From positions 1,888,929 through 1,952,928 of the forward strand of contig CP042469.1 of assembly GCA_015243575.1 (NCBI GenBank): a stretch of 64,000 bases of DNA, read 5' to 3'. How positions within the stretch are numbered: the stretch's first letter is position 1; each line of letters starts with the position of its first letter. Made by a program: the position numbers and the translations under genes. Below the pieces are notes generated by a model. The model saw only the letters and a list, made by a program, of their open reading frames with translations, made no database searches and was not told the origin of the DNA. This stretch comes from Clostridiales bacterium (lineage in GTDB: Bacteria > Bacillota > Clostridia > Peptostreptococcales > Anaerovoracaceae). Below are positions 35,928 to 47,580 of the stretch, one piece after another.

Positions 35928-36649
35928 TACAGTACGCCCTCCTTTTCAAATTTCAATTGCATTTCTCTAATCATTTTTCTCCTAGCCTGACTGATCGGGA
36001 GCACCTCCATGTTAGACATGGTTACCTCGGAATAAAGAAATCTCTTCACGTAAGTATAATTCACAATATAGGATTTATGAATATACATGAAGTGATATTT
36101 CGCAACCTGCTCGTATACATCATCCAGTTTTCCATAAAACACTTCCTCGTCATCGCAGGTAACCATTTTTACCTCACGGTTATTGCTCTCAAAATACAGG
36201 ATGTCACCTACCGGTTTTCGATATGTCTCGTGGCCCTTGCGAAATACAAAAATACCGCCTAATTTATTAGACAGTTTCATGCCAAGCCGTGTATCTTTGA
36301 TAATGTCTTCTTCTGAAACTGGCTTCTGTAGGAAATGCATAGGTCTAACATCAAAAAGATCTCTGAAATAGGTATCTTTTCCGGATACGTAGACGATCTG
36401 CATCGTCTGGTTGTCCAACTCTTCCCTGATTCTCCTTCCCACCTCAACTCCATTAATCAGCTTCAATTCGATATCTAAAAAAAGGAGATCAAAGCCTTCC
36501 CCACATTCCACAAATCGGATCAGCTCTTCACCCGAATAGAAAACTTGTGTCTCGATTCTTTCATTGTTTTCTGCTGCATACTTTAAAATAACGTTTTCAA
36601 TCTGCGAACAAATCACTTGTTCATCATCACATATTGCGACTCTAAACAC
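35927..36649 (-). CDS. agrA: AgrA-like LytTR response regulator
   Basis: A 240-residue regulator with a receiver domain (ICDDEQ near the N-terminus, Asp in LLFLDIEL, Lys in FLQKPVSE) and a C-terminal LytTR DNA-binding domain (ILYFESNNREVKMV and FMYIHKSYIVNYTYV). It is the response partner of the adjacent AgrC-like kinase. The gene order A-C-D-B differs from the classical BDCA. Confidence 0.92.
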   Translation of the reverse strand: MFRVAICDDEQVICSQIENVILKYAAENNERIETQVFYSGEELIRFVECGEGFDLLFLDIELKLINGVEVGRRIREELDNQTMQIVYVSGKDTYFRDLFDVRPMHFLQKPVSEEDIIKDTRLGMKLSNKLGGIFVFRKGHETYRKPVGDILYFESNNREVKMVTCDDEEVFYGKLDDVYEQVAKYHFMYIHKSYIVNYTYVKRFLYSEVTMSNMEVLPISQARRKMIREMQLKFEKEGVL

Positions 36650-36747
36650 GCAATTCTCACCCCCTATTCTGCTAAACTATAAGAAACGTGCGGTTGACAG
36701 AAATCATCATAATGTTACACCTCTCTCGAATATACACTGATTCAAAA

Positions 36748-36775
36748 ATTATAACAAGTCATTTTTTGTCGAAAA
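36748..36775 (-). promoter_or_regulatory. Extended -10 promoter of agrA with a TTTCGACA motif
   Basis: An extended -10, TGTTATAAT (36748-36756), lies ~100 nt upstream of agrA. A TTTCGACA motif overlaps the -35 region (36768-36775). The same motif occurs upstream of agrD (34590-34597) and at 36816-36823. A second AT-rich -10-like TGTATATT is closer to the gene. The motif as a LytTR site is speculative. Confidence 0.45.
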
Positions 36776-36830
36776 ATTGCTAACATAAAAATTTTCTTCC
36801 TTACTTGATCCCTTATTTCGACATACAATC

Positions 36831-36876
36831 GAAATAAAAGAGGAAGAATTCCCTGCATGATGCTGGAATTCTTCCT
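36831..36876 (-). terminator. Terminator of the chemoreceptor gene
   Basis: A perfect 12-bp stem AGGAAGAATTCC/GGAATTCTTCCT with an 11-nt loop, followed on the minus strand by TCTTTTATTTC. It lies just downstream of the MCP stop. The adjacent inverted repeat TTATTTCGA-N7-TCGAAATAA at 36814-36837 may extend this region or be an operator. Confidence 0.8.
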
Positions 36877-36905
36877 TGCTTCGATTGGATCTATTACGTT
36901 TGTCC

Positions 36906-39900
36906 TCAATACTTATCAAACTCGTCATCCGCTAATATAATTCTTGGACGAGTGATTTCTTCATTGATTGATGAGGCTGTGCTGGCAGGAGCTGTCAGCC
37001 TCATTGTTTTTCTGTCGCCAAGGATTGATGCTTCTTCCCTCAGGTTGAATTTTGCAATCATCTCCTTGAGAAGCTCGGCCTGTCCAGAAAGTTCTTCACT
37101 GGAAGCTGCGCTTTCTTCTGCCGTAGCTGCTGTGCTCTGCACCACCTGTGAGACAAGGTTAAGTCCTGCATTGATCTGCGAAATACCGGTTGCCTGTTCA
37201 TTGGAGGATTCTGAAATATCCGATATAATAACGGCAGTTTTTTGAATGCTTTCAACAATCTCTACCAAGGCTGCGGCGGTTTGATTCGCAATATCGGTGC
37301 CTTTGGATGATTTTTCTTTTGAATTACGAATCATTTCCGTTGTCTCTCTTGCCGCTTGTGCGCTGCGGCTTGCCAGATTCCTGACTTCTTCTGCCACAAC
37401 GGCAAAACCTTTTCCATGCTGACCGGCTCTGGCTGCTTCAACTGCAGCATTGAGTGCCAAAATATTGGTCTGGAACGCTATATCATCAATCACTTTAATG
37501 ATTCTGGAGATATTATTTGAGGATTCATTAATCTCTTCCATTGCAGACAGCATTTCTCCCATCTGGCGACTTCCAGTTTCAGCATTATTCATGGCCGACT
37601 GCGCTAGTTCATTTGCATTTACTGCGTTAGCGGCATTATTTTTTGTAATGGCTGATACTTCTGCGATAGAAGCAGTCAACTCCTCTACGCTGCTAGCTTG
37701 TTCGGAAGCTCCTTGAGACAGAATCTGGCTGCCGTTTGCCACTTGCTTTGATCCTTCCGCCACCTGCTCTGACGCTTGATTGATATTAAGAAACACCAAA
37801 TTCAGAGACGTAATGATATTGACAAGAGATTCCTTGATTGAAACAAAGTCGCCCTCATAGCTGCCTATGATTTCCACATTCAGATTCCCCGAACTGATGG
37901 AAGCAAGAACCGACGAAATCTCATCCACATATTTTTTCAAATTTTCAATTGTCGAGTTCAATGCAGTTTTGATTTGCTCATGCTCTCCTTGATACGCTCC
38001 TTGCATTGAGACATTCAGATTCCCGCCAGCCATTTCCTCAAGTACTGCCAACGCCTCCTGCACCGGTTCTGTAACCGCATCCAAAGTTTGATTGACTCCT
38101 TCAATGACCTTGGCATACTCTCCGCTAAATTTCGCAGCGTCGCCTCGCAGCTTTAAATCGCCTTCTACTGCCGCTGCAGATAATACAGTTGTTTCATCTA
38201 CCAGAGCTTTGATATTCTCCATCATCATAATCAAAGTCGGCACTAGGGTATCATTTTCGCTGCGCTTCCCTATTGCTTTTAATTCCCCAAGATCACTTAA
38301 ATCCCCTTTGGATACTTGATCGATAACAGAGATTGAACTTAGTAGACTTTCTCTCATTAGGTTCAGTGATTCTGCAATCTTTGCGTAGATCCCGTAATAG
38401 CTGCCCTCTACCGATCTTGAAAAGTCGTTCAGGCTCATCTGTTCGAGGACTTCACTTGCTTCTTCCAAACCTCTTAAACCCTGGATACAAGAATTGATGC
38501 TGATTTTTATTTCATTAAAATCACCATAATATGACTCAGTAATTTCTTCCGGAATTTCTCCGACCCCGATTTTTTGTATATATTCGGCAGCCATATACAG
38601 CGGGTTCACAACCGCGTCTAGCGTCTGGTTAATTCCTTCCACAATTCTGGCAAAATCGCCACCGTGGGCGGAAGCGTCAGCACGTACAGAAAGCTTTCCT
38701 CCAACTGCAGCGTTGGAAAGCATTGAAGTGTCATCAATCAAGCGCCTAACTGCTGCGATACAAGTATTTAAGCTCTCTTTAATCTCATCGAAATCCCCCT
38801 TGTATTCTGCAGTGATCTCAGGAGGGATATCACCTCTGCTGATCTGTTTCATATAATCTGCAGCAACGGAAAGGGGCTGCACCACAGCATCAAGCGTCTC
38901 GTTGAACCCCTGAATAATTTGCTTGTAGATTCCTTGAAATTTTTCTTCCTCGCCCCGGAGGCTAAGATTACCTTGCGCAGCCGCACTGGTTAAGGCAGCA
39001 GTTTCATTTGACAGGTCATTCAAAGTATCAATCACCGAACACATACTGATGCCCAAAATGTCCTTTTCTGATCTAGGTGCTATATTCTGAGGCAGTATCC
39101 CTCCAGCAATCAGCTCCGCAGCTTTGGCCTGCTGTTTGACATTATCAATCATTACACCAAAGGATTCATATAAATCACCTATTTCATCCTTGAGGTTTGT
39201 CCGTACATCAACGTCCACATCTCCAAGAACCAGCTTGTCCGCCACTTTTTTCAGTTCAATGATAGGAATAGAAATCCGCCTGCTAAAGATCAAAGCGACG
39301 ATGACACCGATCAGTACGACTGCCGCAGACAATGCGATTAATGTAAATCTGAGGGATTGAATTCCCTTGAGAGCTACGCTTTCATAGCTTCCCACCCCTA
39401 GTGTCCACTGAGTGCTCGGAATGGGTGATAATGCGGTAAAACGATCTTCTCCATTAAGCTCATATTTGGCCATACCTGTATTTCCCAGTCCAACTTTTTC
39501 AAGTGCAATTCCGAAGTTTTTTAAAGATCCGTCGGATTCAATTTCACCCAATGCATTTCTCGCTTCCAATACAAATGCAGGATCAGGGTGGGCATAAAAG
39601 GTGCTATCTGGGCCAAGTATAAAATAGTAGACTTCTTCATCGCTTACCAAATTAAATATTTCCAGCAGTTTGCTGCCGTCTCTCCGTCCAATCAGCGCTC
39701 CTACAACCTGCTCACCATCAAAGATCGGTGCAGCTTCCATTAATACTGGTTTTCCGGTTACTTTGCTGACAATTACGTCAGAAATGCTGTTTTTTCCCGC
39801 CAGAGCCTGTTTTATGTATTCTCTGTCTGATAGATCAGAGACATCATTTCCTTTGATATAATGGGCCATACCATCAGGAGTAACAATAGCCATATCCAAA

Positions 39901-40187
39901 TAACCCAGTGTGTCAATCTTTGAGATCAGTTCATTTGTCTGCGATTCCCAATCCATCGTAACAATTTGTGTTTTTTCCGCTTCACTTGACAGCACAGCCA
40001 GATCTCTTTCAATCATCAAGCTGATACGATTTGCATTTTCTTTTGCACGCTGCATAGTTGATTTTTCCGTTTCACTCAATAAAGCACTTGAGCTTGTACG
40101 AATGGAAACCACACTCAGAATAAGAGATACCGCGATGAGTAAGCCCGCAAGGATCAAAGCAATTTTTTTTGTCAGATTCATTTTCAT
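36906..40187 (-). CDS. Methyl-accepting chemotaxis protein with repeated HAMP-like modules
   Basis: A very long (1093-residue) chemoreceptor. It has a membrane helix near residue 10-30, a dCache-like extracellular domain (about 35-285), a second helix (285-308), a HAMP domain, four to five related modules of ~100 residues, and the MCP signaling core ([33 protein letters not shown]). The modules repeat phrases such as [14 protein letters not shown] and [19 protein letters not shown], a poly-HAMP-like array. The C-terminus ends in a short acidic tail (DDEFDKY). Most MCPs are ~550-680 residues, so this is an expanded form. Confidence 0.92.
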   Translation of the reverse strand: MKMNLTKKIALILAGLLIAVSLILSVVSIRTSSSALLSETEKSTMQRAKENANRISLMIERDLAVLSSEAEKTQIVTMDWESQTNELISKIDTLGYLDMAIVTPDGMAHYIKGNDVSDLSDREYIKQALAGKNSISDVIVSKVTGKPVLMEAAPIFDGEQVVGALIGRRDGSKLLEIFNLVSDEEVYYFILGPDSTFYAHPDPAFVLEARNALGEIESDGSLKNFGIALEKVGLGNTGMAKYELNGEDRFTALSPIPSTQWTLGVGSYESVALKGIQSLRFTLIALSAAVVLIGVIVALIFSRRISIPIIELKKVADKLVLGDVDVDVRTNLKDEIGDLYESFGVMIDNVKQQAKAAELIAGGILPQNIAPRSEKDILGISMCSVIDTLNDLSNETAALTSAAAQGNLSLRGEEEKFQGIYKQIIQGFNETLDAVVQPLSVAADYMKQISRGDIPPEITAEYKGDFDEIKESLNTCIAAVRRLIDDTSMLSNAAVGGKLSVRADASAHGGDFARIVEGINQTLDAVVNPLYMAAEYIQKIGVGEIPEEITESYYGDFNEIKISINSCIQGLRGLEEASEVLEQMSLNDFSRSVEGSYYGIYAKIAESLNLMRESLLSSISVIDQVSKGDLSDLGELKAIGKRSENDTLVPTLIMMMENIKALVDETTVLSAAAVEGDLKLRGDAAKFSGEYAKVIEGVNQTLDAVTEPVQEALAVLEEMAGGNLNVSMQGAYQGEHEQIKTALNSTIENLKKYVDEISSVLASISSGNLNVEIIGSYEGDFVSIKESLVNIITSLNLVFLNINQASEQVAEGSKQVANGSQILSQGASEQASSVEELTASIAEVSAITKNNAANAVNANELAQSAMNNAETGSRQMGEMLSAMEEINESSNNISRIIKVIDDIAFQTNILALNAAVEAARAGQHGKGFAVVAEEVRNLASRSAQAARETTEMIRNSKEKSSKGTDIANQTAAALVEIVESIQKTAVIISDISESSNEQATGISQINAGLNLVSQVVQSTAATAEESAASSEELSGQAELLKEMIAKFNLREEASILGDRKTMRLTAPASTASSINEEITRPRIILADDEFDKY

Positions 40188-40365
40188 GTCAGTTCGCCTT
40201 TCTTTACATGTTAGTATCTATAATAAGCCTTTTAGGCATTTCAGACTGTATTGAGTTATATATACCACATGATGTTATAAATGAAACCTGAGCTCTCATC
40301 TTATTTTATTAGAATTGATTTCCAAAAATTTCACAGAATTTGACCTTTAGTTATTCATTTTCAGT

Positions 40366-43038
40366 TCATCCCTTCAAAGGCAGTTTAAACCAAAATATAG
40401 CTCCGCCTTCCTTTCGGTTTGCAGCTCCGAGTTTTCCCTTATGCGCTTTAATGATTGACATACATATTGATAATCCAATACCCATACCCCTTGAAGAATC
40501 AGAACTTCGATCTCCATTAGGAATATAGCTTTCAAACAAGTAGGGAAAATCCTCCTCATTGATCCCTTCTCCTTCATCAATCACTTCGAAAGCGGCATAG
40601 TGATTTTCCTTTCTGACGCTGACTTCAACGGATGAGTCCGCCGACGAATGTTTGAACGCATTTTCAATTAAATTAAGAAGGACCTGTTCAATCAAGGTTC
40701 CATCCATGGGAACGATCAGCAATTCATTAGGAATTTTGACCGATATCTTCCGTTCAGGAAATCTCTTTCTTATCTGGCTGATCGTATCAGCCACAACTTC
40801 CTCCGCCACTTCCGAAGTTTTCGTAACAGTCATAGTTCCCTCATTAATCCTGGTCACTGACAAGAGGTTTTCAACCATCCTGATCAGCCATTGAGAATCT
40901 TCCTTGATATTTAAAATTAAATGATCGTGTGTTTGTTTATCCAGGTTTTCACCACTTTCCAAAATCGTGGAGCTAGCACCGAGGATTCCTGTCAGCGGAG
41001 TTCTTAGATCATGAGAAATTGCACGTAGAAGATTGCTCCTGCTCTTCTCTTTTTCGGTTTCGATTAGGATTTCCCTTTGATCATCCGACAAATACTGTCG
41101 TTCCAAAGCCATTGCTACTTGAGAGCCAAGCATTCTCAGGAACAGACGGTTGTTTTGATCAAGTTTCCCTTTTGTGCATGAAACACCAATAACACCAAGA
41201 ACCTTTGCTTGTGAAATAATTGGAATATAATGACCGGCAGCACCGATCAGTGTATCCGTACCGGAACCAGCACGTTTCTTATTCTGAAACACCCAATGGG
41301 CAACAGCTCTTTCATCGTCATTTTTCAGTAAATCAATGTCAAGGTCTGTCGCTGACCCCATAAAAAATCCTTCCGACTCTTGCACAGGATCTTGTGTATA
41401 AAATACGACCGCACGATCATAAATATTTGTTATATATTCGTTAGTCAGTGCTACAATATTCTCTAATCCTCTGGTCACAAGAAACTTTTTATTAATTTCA
41501 TAAAGGATTTTCGTACGATGTTCTCTTTCAACGGAAAGCCGCATCTGCGATTTGATCCTTACCGTTAGCGTACTTGTAATGAACGCTGCCAGAAACATAA
41601 TTAAAAAGGTGATTGGATAGCCTGGCTGGATTGCATTAAACGTATAGTATGGAACAGTAAAGAAGAAGTTGAATAATAGAACACTTAGTATTGAGGCGGT
41701 TATGCCAAAAATATGGCCGATCGTAATTCTCGCAATAATTAAAACCGAAAGAATATATACCATTATTATATTCTGGTCTCCGATATCTGCCGCCTGCAGC
41801 CCCATGGAAAGTAAAGTCGCCATGATGAGTATTCCAGTTGTCTTAATCAGGTCAGACCATGAAAAGTACAGATTTCCCGTTATTTTAATTCGATTTTTCT
41901 GATGATACATTTTCTGTGGAATATCCGGAATGATATGAACCTCGATGTCTGGCAACAGAGAAAGCAGTTTATCCTCCAGGTCTATCTCGAATAGAGTTTT
42001 TATTGTTTTCTTTTTTCTGACTTTCCCAATCACAAGATTCGTAATTCCTGAGATTTTTGCATATTCCGCAATGGTATCGGCTACGTCGTGACCATTCAGC
42101 CGAACGGTCTCCGCCCCCAACCTTTTTGCCAGATCCAGGTTTACCTGAATCTCTTTTTCATCGCTTTTTGCTTTACTATCTACGTATACAGCAACCCATG
42201 GGGCATGAAAAGCTTCCGCTGTTCTTGCAGTCCACCGGATCGATCGATCTGATGCTACTGATGCATTGATACAAACCAGAAGCTTTGTGCTGATAATTTT
42301 TTCCTGAATTTTTTTTTCATTCCGGTTATCCTCACTGATCCGGTCAGCAACCTTTCTCATTGCAATTTCACGTAAAAGCCGTAAGTTTTCTTTCGAAAAA
42401 AAGACCCGCAGCGCGGTTTCAGCTCTTGTCGCACGATAAATTTTCCCATCTTCAAACCTTTTAATCAATTCATCCGGGGAAAAGTCTATTATTTCGACTG
42501 TATCCGCCTCGTCAAAAATATAATCTGGAATCGTTTCCCGTACAGCAACTTTGGTAATCTTCTGCACAACATCGTTCAAGCTTTCGATATGCTGTATATT
42601 CACTGTTGTATAAACATCGATTCCGGCATTTAGAAGCTCTTCAATATCCTGATAACGTTTCTTGTTCCGTGTACCAGGCGCATTGGTATGGGCAAGTTCA
42701 TCTACCAGAATCAGATCCGGTTTTCTTTTCAGTGCTGCATCCAGATCAAATTCCTTCAACAGAAGATTTTTATACTTAATTTCCATTGGTGGCAGTGTGG
42801 ACAAGCCATCCATCATCTGCATCGTTTCAGGCCGGGTATGCGGTTCGATATAACCCACTAGAACATCAATGCCGCTATTCATTTTTTCGTGTGCGTCATC
42901 CAGCATGGAATATGTCTTGCCAACTCCCGCTGCATATCCAAGAAAAATCTTCAGTCTTCCTTTTTTCTTATTTTCTCTGAAACGAATTTTTTCCAAAATT
43001 GTATCCGGATTCGGACGATGTCCATCTTGATCAAACAC
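40366..43038 (-). CDS. kdpD: KdpD sensor histidine kinase
   Basis: An 890-residue potassium/turgor-linked sensor. It has the N-terminal KdpD domain with Walker A GYAAGVGKT (34-42) and DELAHTNAPG, a USP-like domain, four membrane helices (about 400-490), a GAF-like region, and HisKA/HATPase (SHDLRTPLTGILG). It starts at a GTG (43038) with AGGTGG upstream. It follows kdpC by ~40 nt. The usual partner kdpE is absent downstream, where a chemoreceptor gene is found instead. Confidence 0.94.
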   Translation of the reverse strand: MFDQDGHRPNPDTILEKIRFRENKKKGRLKIFLGYAAGVGKTYSMLDDAHEKMNSGIDVLVGYIEPHTRPETMQMMDGLSTLPPMEIKYKNLLLKEFDLDAALKRKPDLILVDELAHTNAPGTRNKKRYQDIEELLNAGIDVYTTVNIQHIESLNDVVQKITKVAVRETIPDYIFDEADTVEIIDFSPDELIKRFEDGKIYRATRAETALRVFFSKENLRLLREIAMRKVADRISEDNRNEKKIQEKIISTKLLVCINASVASDRSIRWTARTAEAFHAPWVAVYVDSKAKSDEKEIQVNLDLAKRLGAETVRLNGHDVADTIAEYAKISGITNLVIGKVRKKKTIKTLFEIDLEDKLLSLLPDIEVHIIPDIPQKMYHQKNRIKITGNLYFSWSDLIKTTGILIMATLLSMGLQAADIGDQNIIMVYILSVLIIARITIGHIFGITASILSVLLFNFFFTVPYYTFNAIQPGYPITFLIMFLAAFITSTLTVRIKSQMRLSVEREHRTKILYEINKKFLVTRGLENIVALTNEYITNIYDRAVVFYTQDPVQESEGFFMGSATDLDIDLLKNDDERAVAHWVFQNKKRAGSGTDTLIGAAGHYIPIISQAKVLGVIGVSCTKGKLDQNNRLFLRMLGSQVAMALERQYLSDDQREILIETEKEKSRSNLLRAISHDLRTPLTGILGASSTILESGENLDKQTHDHLILNIKEDSQWLIRMVENLLSVTRINEGTMTVTKTSEVAEEVVADTISQIRKRFPERKISVKIPNELLIVPMDGTLIEQVLLNLIENAFKHSSADSSVEVSVRKENHYAAFEVIDEGEGINEEDFPYLFESYIPNGDRSSDSSRGMGIGLSICMSIIKAHKGKLGAANRKEGGAIFWFKLPLKG

Positions 43039-43078
43039 TCCCTATTCACCACCTTTAATACGTATTACTATGATAAGT

Positions 43079-43639
43079 TTAGAGATGACCGTCCAGCATT
43101 AAATTCACTTTCAATACATTGACAGAAGGTTCTCCCCAAAATCCCAGAAATCTACCTTTCGTACATTCCTTAACAACAGCTCGTACGTCGGATTCCTTAA
43201 TCCCCCTTTCTCTTGCGATACGAGGAATTTGATATTCGGCGGCTGCCGGCGAAATGTTCGGATCACAACCGCTTCCGGATGCAGTAACAAGATCTGCGGG
43301 AATGTCAGACTGATTCTTCGGATCAATCGAACGCCACCATTCAGTTCGTTCCTTAACAAGCTTCGCTTGCTCCTTGCTTGCGGGAGAAAGATTCGTTGTT
43401 CCCATCGGTCTGCCAATCAGATATTCGGGTTTGGTAAATTCCTGTCCGATCAGCACAGAACCATATTCTTTTGAAGTATCGTCGTTCAGTGTTACTTTCA
43501 GGATACTTCCGTCAGCTTTTTCACGAAATGCTGTTTGTGCGATTCCAGTAATCAACCCAGGGTATATTACTCCGCAAATCAATGTGAAAAGCAGGAAGCT
43601 CAGCAGCGCCGGTTTTAATGTTTTTATCAATAGACTCAT
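43079..43639 (-). CDS. kdpC: Potassium-transporting ATPase subunit KdpC
   Basis: A 186-residue single-pass membrane protein that stabilizes the KdpFABC complex. It has an N-terminal helix (LLSFLLFTLICGVIYPGLITG), the family segment GRPMGTTNLSPASKE and the C-terminal VTASGSGCDPNISP. The ATG at 43639 has GAGGTG upstream. It starts ~10 nt after the kdpB stop. Confidence 0.95.
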   Translation of the reverse strand: MSLLIKTLKPALLSFLLFTLICGVIYPGLITGIAQTAFREKADGSILKVTLNDDTSKEYGSVLIGQEFTKPEYLIGRPMGTTNLSPASKEQAKLVKERTEWWRSIDPKNQSDIPADLVTASGSGCDPNISPAAAEYQIPRIARERGIKESDVRAVVKECTKGRFLGFWGEPSVNVLKVNLMLDGHL

Positions 43640-43649
43640 TTTATTCACC

Positions 43650-45707
43650 TCACACAAGACCAGAGACGGTCAAAAGGATATCAATCAGTTTGATTGCGAA
43701 AAACGGGGCAATGAAACCACCGAATCCGTAGATCAGCATATTTCTTTTCAGCAGGTTTCCAGCCGACATTTCGTGATACTTGACACCTTTCAGCGCGAGC
43801 GGAATCAGTGCGATAATAATCAGGCCGTTATATATGATTGCGGAAAGGATTGCACTCATTGTGCTGGTCAGCCCCATAAAATTCAATGCAGCGAGCTGCG
43901 GATAAATGTTAAAAAACAACACAGGAATGATGGCAAAATACTTGGCCACGTCATTTGCGACGCTGAACGTAGTAAGGGCCCCGCGCGTCATAAGCAGTTG
44001 TTTACCAATCCGTACAATATCGATTAACTTTGTTGGACTGGAATCAAGATCCACCATATTCCCAGCCTCCTTTGCCGCCTGAGTTCCGGTGTTCATGGCA
44101 ACTGCAACGTCTGCTTGTGCCAATGCGGGAGCATCATTCGTTCCATCTCCGGTCATTGCAACCAAATGTCCCTTCGTCTGGTAATCGCGAATGAGTTCTA
44201 GTTTTGCTTCTGGCGTTGCTTCTGCCAGAAAGTCATCCACTCCTGCTTCTGCGGCAATTGCTGCAGCGGTCATAGGGTTATCTCCAGTGATCATGATGGT
44301 TTTGATTCCCATTTTCCGTAAATCGTCAAAACGTTCTTTTACACCATTCTTAACGATATCTTTCAAATAGATTACACCCAAAACGGTTTTGTTTTTTATG
44401 ACCACCAGCGGTGTACCGCCTTCTTTTGCCACTTTCTTCACAATCTTTTCGCATTCCTCAGGATAAAATCCTCCGTTGTCGTTCACGTATGCTTTCACCG
44501 CTTCGGCTGCACCTTTGCGGATTTCATTCCCCTGATAATCGATACCGCTCATTCTGGTTTTCGCTGTAAACTCGACAAAGGTCGCACCAAGCTTCGAAAG
44601 ATCCCTTCCTCTCAGCCCGAATCTTCCTTTTGCAAGAATTACGACACTCCGTCCCTCGGGGGTTTCGTCTGCAAGAGAGGAAAGCTGAGCAGCGTCTGCC
44701 AAATCTGACTCAGATATTCCATCAAGCGGAATAAATTCGCTTGCCTGCCTGTTTCCCAGCGTAATCGTACCCGTTTTGTCAAGCAATAGAACATCAACAT
44801 CCCCTGCTGCCTCGATGGCACGACCACTCATTGCTAAGACATTCGCCTGATTAAGCCTGCTCATTCCTGCAATACCAATGGATGATAGCAGCGCTCCTAT
44901 CGTAGTCGGGGCAAGGCAAACCAGTAACGCAATTACATTTGTAACTGAAATTGCCGCTCCCGCTCCCATTTGTTTACTTACGAAACTGGAGAACGGAAGC
45001 AGAGTTGCCGTAACCACAAGGAATATGATTGTCAAAGCCACAAGAAGGATTTGAAGAGCAATTTCGTTAGGAGTCTTTTTTCTGGAAGCACCCTCAACCA
45101 TTGCAATCATTTTATCAAGGAAACTTTCTCCGGCTTCTGCAGTGATTCTGATTACAAGCCAGTCGGAGACTAAGGTAGTTCCGCCGGTTACAGCACTCCT
45201 GTCGCCTCCCGATTCCCTGATGACCGGTGCTGATTCTCCAGTTATCGCACTTTCATCAACAGAGGCGGCGCCTTCAATCACTTCCCCGTCCATAGGGATC
45301 TGTTCATCCGATTTTACATAAACGAGATCTCCCGTTTTTAAGCTGCTGGAAGAAATCTCAACGTAGTCATTCAAATTTTCTGCGGATTTTAATTTCCTTG
45401 CTTTTACGTCTTTCCTCGCACTCCTGAGGCTGTTTGCCTGGGCTCTGCCCCTGCCTTCAGCAATTGCTTCGGCAAAGTTGGCAAATAAAACTGTAAACCA
45501 AAGAATCAGAGCGATTGCAAGGGTGTATCCCTGACTTTCATCCTTGATTCCTATAAACGCCAGAAAATAAAGCACAGTTGTAAGGATCGCTCCAATATAC
45601 ACCACAAGCATGACAGGGTTTTTCACCTGAATGCGGGGGGATAGTTTGACAAGGGATTGCTTGAGCGCATCTATCATAATCTCATAATTTTTTTCATTCT
45701 TTTTCAT
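43650..45707 (-). CDS. kdpB: Potassium-transporting P-type ATPase subunit KdpB
   Basis: The ATP-hydrolysing subunit, 685 residues. The phospho-acceptor is Asp310 in [11 protein letters not shown], the actuator motif TGES is at 156-159, and the hinge motif is [11 protein letters not shown]. The length and motif order are those of intact KdpB. It is coupled to kdpA (12 nt gap). Confidence 0.97.
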   Translation of the reverse strand: MKKNEKNYEIMIDALKQSLVKLSPRIQVKNPVMLVVYIGAILTTVLYFLAFIGIKDESQGYTLAIALILWFTVLFANFAEAIAEGRGRAQANSLRSARKDVKARKLKSAENLNDYVEISSSSLKTGDLVYVKSDEQIPMDGEVIEGAASVDESAITGESAPVIRESGGDRSAVTGGTTLVSDWLVIRITAEAGESFLDKMIAMVEGASRKKTPNEIALQILLVALTIIFLVVTATLLPFSSFVSKQMGAGAAISVTNVIALLVCLAPTTIGALLSSIGIAGMSRLNQANVLAMSGRAIEAAGDVDVLLLDKTGTITLGNRQASEFIPLDGISESDLADAAQLSSLADETPEGRSVVILAKGRFGLRGRDLSKLGATFVEFTAKTRMSGIDYQGNEIRKGAAEAVKAYVNDNGGFYPEECEKIVKKVAKEGGTPLVVIKNKTVLGVIYLKDIVKNGVKERFDDLRKMGIKTIMITGDNPMTAAAIAAEAGVDDFLAEATPEAKLELIRDYQTKGHLVAMTGDGTNDAPALAQADVAVAMNTGTQAAKEAGNMVDLDSSPTKLIDIVRIGKQLLMTRGALTTFSVANDVAKYFAIIPVLFFNIYPQLAALNFMGLTSTMSAILSAIIYNGLIIIALIPLALKGVKYHEMSAGNLLKRNMLIYGFGGFIAPFFAIKLIDILLTVSGLV

Positions 45708-45718
45708 ATCATTTCACC

Positions 45719-47407
45719 TCAATTCAAGGTTGTAAAGTAATCTGCTATCGGTCCAAGTGCCAACGCCGGCAAGAAGCTCAAAGCGGCAATGATGATAATA
45801 ATACCAATCAATAGCGAGACAAACATAAGGTTGCTAGTAGACAATGTCCCTTCACTTACAGCAACGCTCTTTTTACCCGCCAGACTTCCCGCCAGATAAA
45901 TTACCGCAATTAAAGGAATATATCGTACAAGAAGCATAATGATTCCCCCTGTAACATTTGTAAAAACAGTATTCGCGTTGAACCCTCCAAAGGCGCTGCC
46001 GTTGTTGTTCCCTAAGGAAGAGAACGCGTAAAGAATTTCTGAAAATCCGTGCGCTCCCGTATTCGTCAGCCAGCTTGCAGCTTCGGGTACTAATACGGCT
46101 GCTGCTGTACCGAACAATGTCATGAGCGGCGGTACAAGCACAATCAAGCAAACCATTTTCATATCATAAGGCTCAATCTTCTTTCCTAAATATTCCGGTG
46201 TTCTCCCAACCATTAGTCCTGCAATAAATACTGTCAGGATTACAAATGCAATCATCCCATATAATCCGCTTCCGACACCGCCAAATACGATTTCTCCAAG
46301 CTGCATCAGGAACATTGGAATCATTCCACCAAGCGGAGTAAAGCTGTCATGCATTGAATTTACTGAACCATTTGACGCTGCAGTCGTTGCTACGCTCCAA
46401 AGGGCCGAGGTTCCGATCCCGTGTACAACCTCTTTCCCTTCCATGTTTCCTGCTGCCATGACTCCGTCAAACAGCGGTGCCGTAAACTGTTCACATACGA
46501 TCGCACCTGCAAGTGCTGCAATAAATAAAACAATCATTGCAATGTAGACTGCCCTTCCCTGCCGGTGGTCCTTCACCGCTTTCCCAAAGGATACACAGAG
46601 AGCTGCGGGGATGATCAGAATTGCAAGAAGCTCAAGGAGATTTGAAAACGCCGTCGGGTTTTCTAAAGGAAATGCGGAATTCATTCCGAAAAATCCTCCA
46701 CCGTTGGTGCCGAGCTGTTTGATGGCAATCTGACTTGCTGCCGGGCCCAGCAGAATCGTCTGGGACACTCCGCTTTCATAGCTTATCACTTGATGATAAG
46801 GTGCCAGAGTTTGGACCACTCCCTGTGAAACAAGCAATATCGCCAGCACAAGCGAAAGCGGAATAAGGACATATAATGTTGACCGTGTCAGGTCTACCCA
46901 GAAGTTACCGATTGTTTTTTCTTGTTTCACTACAAAACCTCTGATCAGTACAAACAAAACCGCAATTCCGATTGCAGCAGATAAAAAATTCTGGACGGTC
47001 AAACCAATGCTTTGTGTTAAATAGGATAGCGTTACTTCTCCTGCATACGCCTGCCAGTTTGTGTTCGAAACAAAGCTAGCTGCAGTGTTAAATGCCAGAT
47101 CCCAGTCTACCTCCTCCAAATGTTCCGGATTCAAGGGTAAATAGTTTTGCAGCATTTGGATTCCGAAAACAAACACAAGGCAGATGATACTGAACAAAAC
47201 TACCGCAGCGGTGTATTCCCGCGGCTTCATTTCGTATCTGTCACGAATCCCCAACACTCTATAAATCCCGTTTTCAACAGGTGCCAGTACCGGAGTCAGA
47301 AAAACTTTTTGTCCAGTCATGACCCGATAGATATAAGTCCCCAGCGGAACGGAAAGTGTAATCAGCAACAAAAGATAAATTGTCATCTGGATGATAATTA
47401 AACTCAT
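45719..47407 (-). CDS. kdpA: Potassium-transporting ATPase channel-like subunit KdpA
   Basis: The potassium-binding subunit, 562 residues, with about ten membrane segments. Selectivity-filter loops are recognizable, including [10 protein letters not shown] and [20 protein letters not shown]. It overlaps the kdpF stop (ATGA). It belongs to the high-affinity uptake system used at low external potassium. Confidence 0.97.
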   Translation of the reverse strand: MSLIIIQMTIYLLLLITLSVPLGTYIYRVMTGQKVFLTPVLAPVENGIYRVLGIRDRYEMKPREYTAAVVLFSIICLVFVFGIQMLQNYLPLNPEHLEEVDWDLAFNTAASFVSNTNWQAYAGEVTLSYLTQSIGLTVQNFLSAAIGIAVLFVLIRGFVVKQEKTIGNFWVDLTRSTLYVLIPLSLVLAILLVSQGVVQTLAPYHQVISYESGVSQTILLGPAASQIAIKQLGTNGGGFFGMNSAFPLENPTAFSNLLELLAILIIPAALCVSFGKAVKDHRQGRAVYIAMIVLFIAALAGAIVCEQFTAPLFDGVMAAGNMEGKEVVHGIGTSALWSVATTAASNGSVNSMHDSFTPLGGMIPMFLMQLGEIVFGGVGSGLYGMIAFVILTVFIAGLMVGRTPEYLGKKIEPYDMKMVCLIVLVPPLMTLFGTAAAVLVPEAASWLTNTGAHGFSEILYAFSSLGNNNGSAFGGFNANTVFTNVTGGIIMLLVRYIPLIAVIYLAGSLAGKKSVAVSEGTLSTSNLMFVSLLIGIIIIIAALSFLPALALGPIADYFTTLN

Positions 47408-47493
47408 AGATTCTCACCTCTAAACAAAACATAAAATAAATAAACCAGCAAACCCACTGCTAGGCAGGCTGAAACCGCTAGAATAAAATTCAC
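47404..47493 (-). CDS. kdpF: KdpF small membrane subunit
   Basis: A 29-residue single-helix peptide ([16 protein letters not shown] at its N-terminus, ending RGENL) that sits just before kdpA and shares ATGA with its start. It matches KdpF in size, position and hydrophobic pattern. It starts at a GTG 9 nt after GGAG. It is below usual ORF cutoffs. Confidence 0.9.
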   Translation of the reverse strand: MNFILAVSACLAVGLLVYLFYVLFRGENL

Positions 47494-47580
47494 AAATGAT
47501 CACTCCATTTCTTTTTTTCATTCTGATAAAGATCATATTTCTATTTACAACTTGAATATATAACTTAATAGATTAATAGG

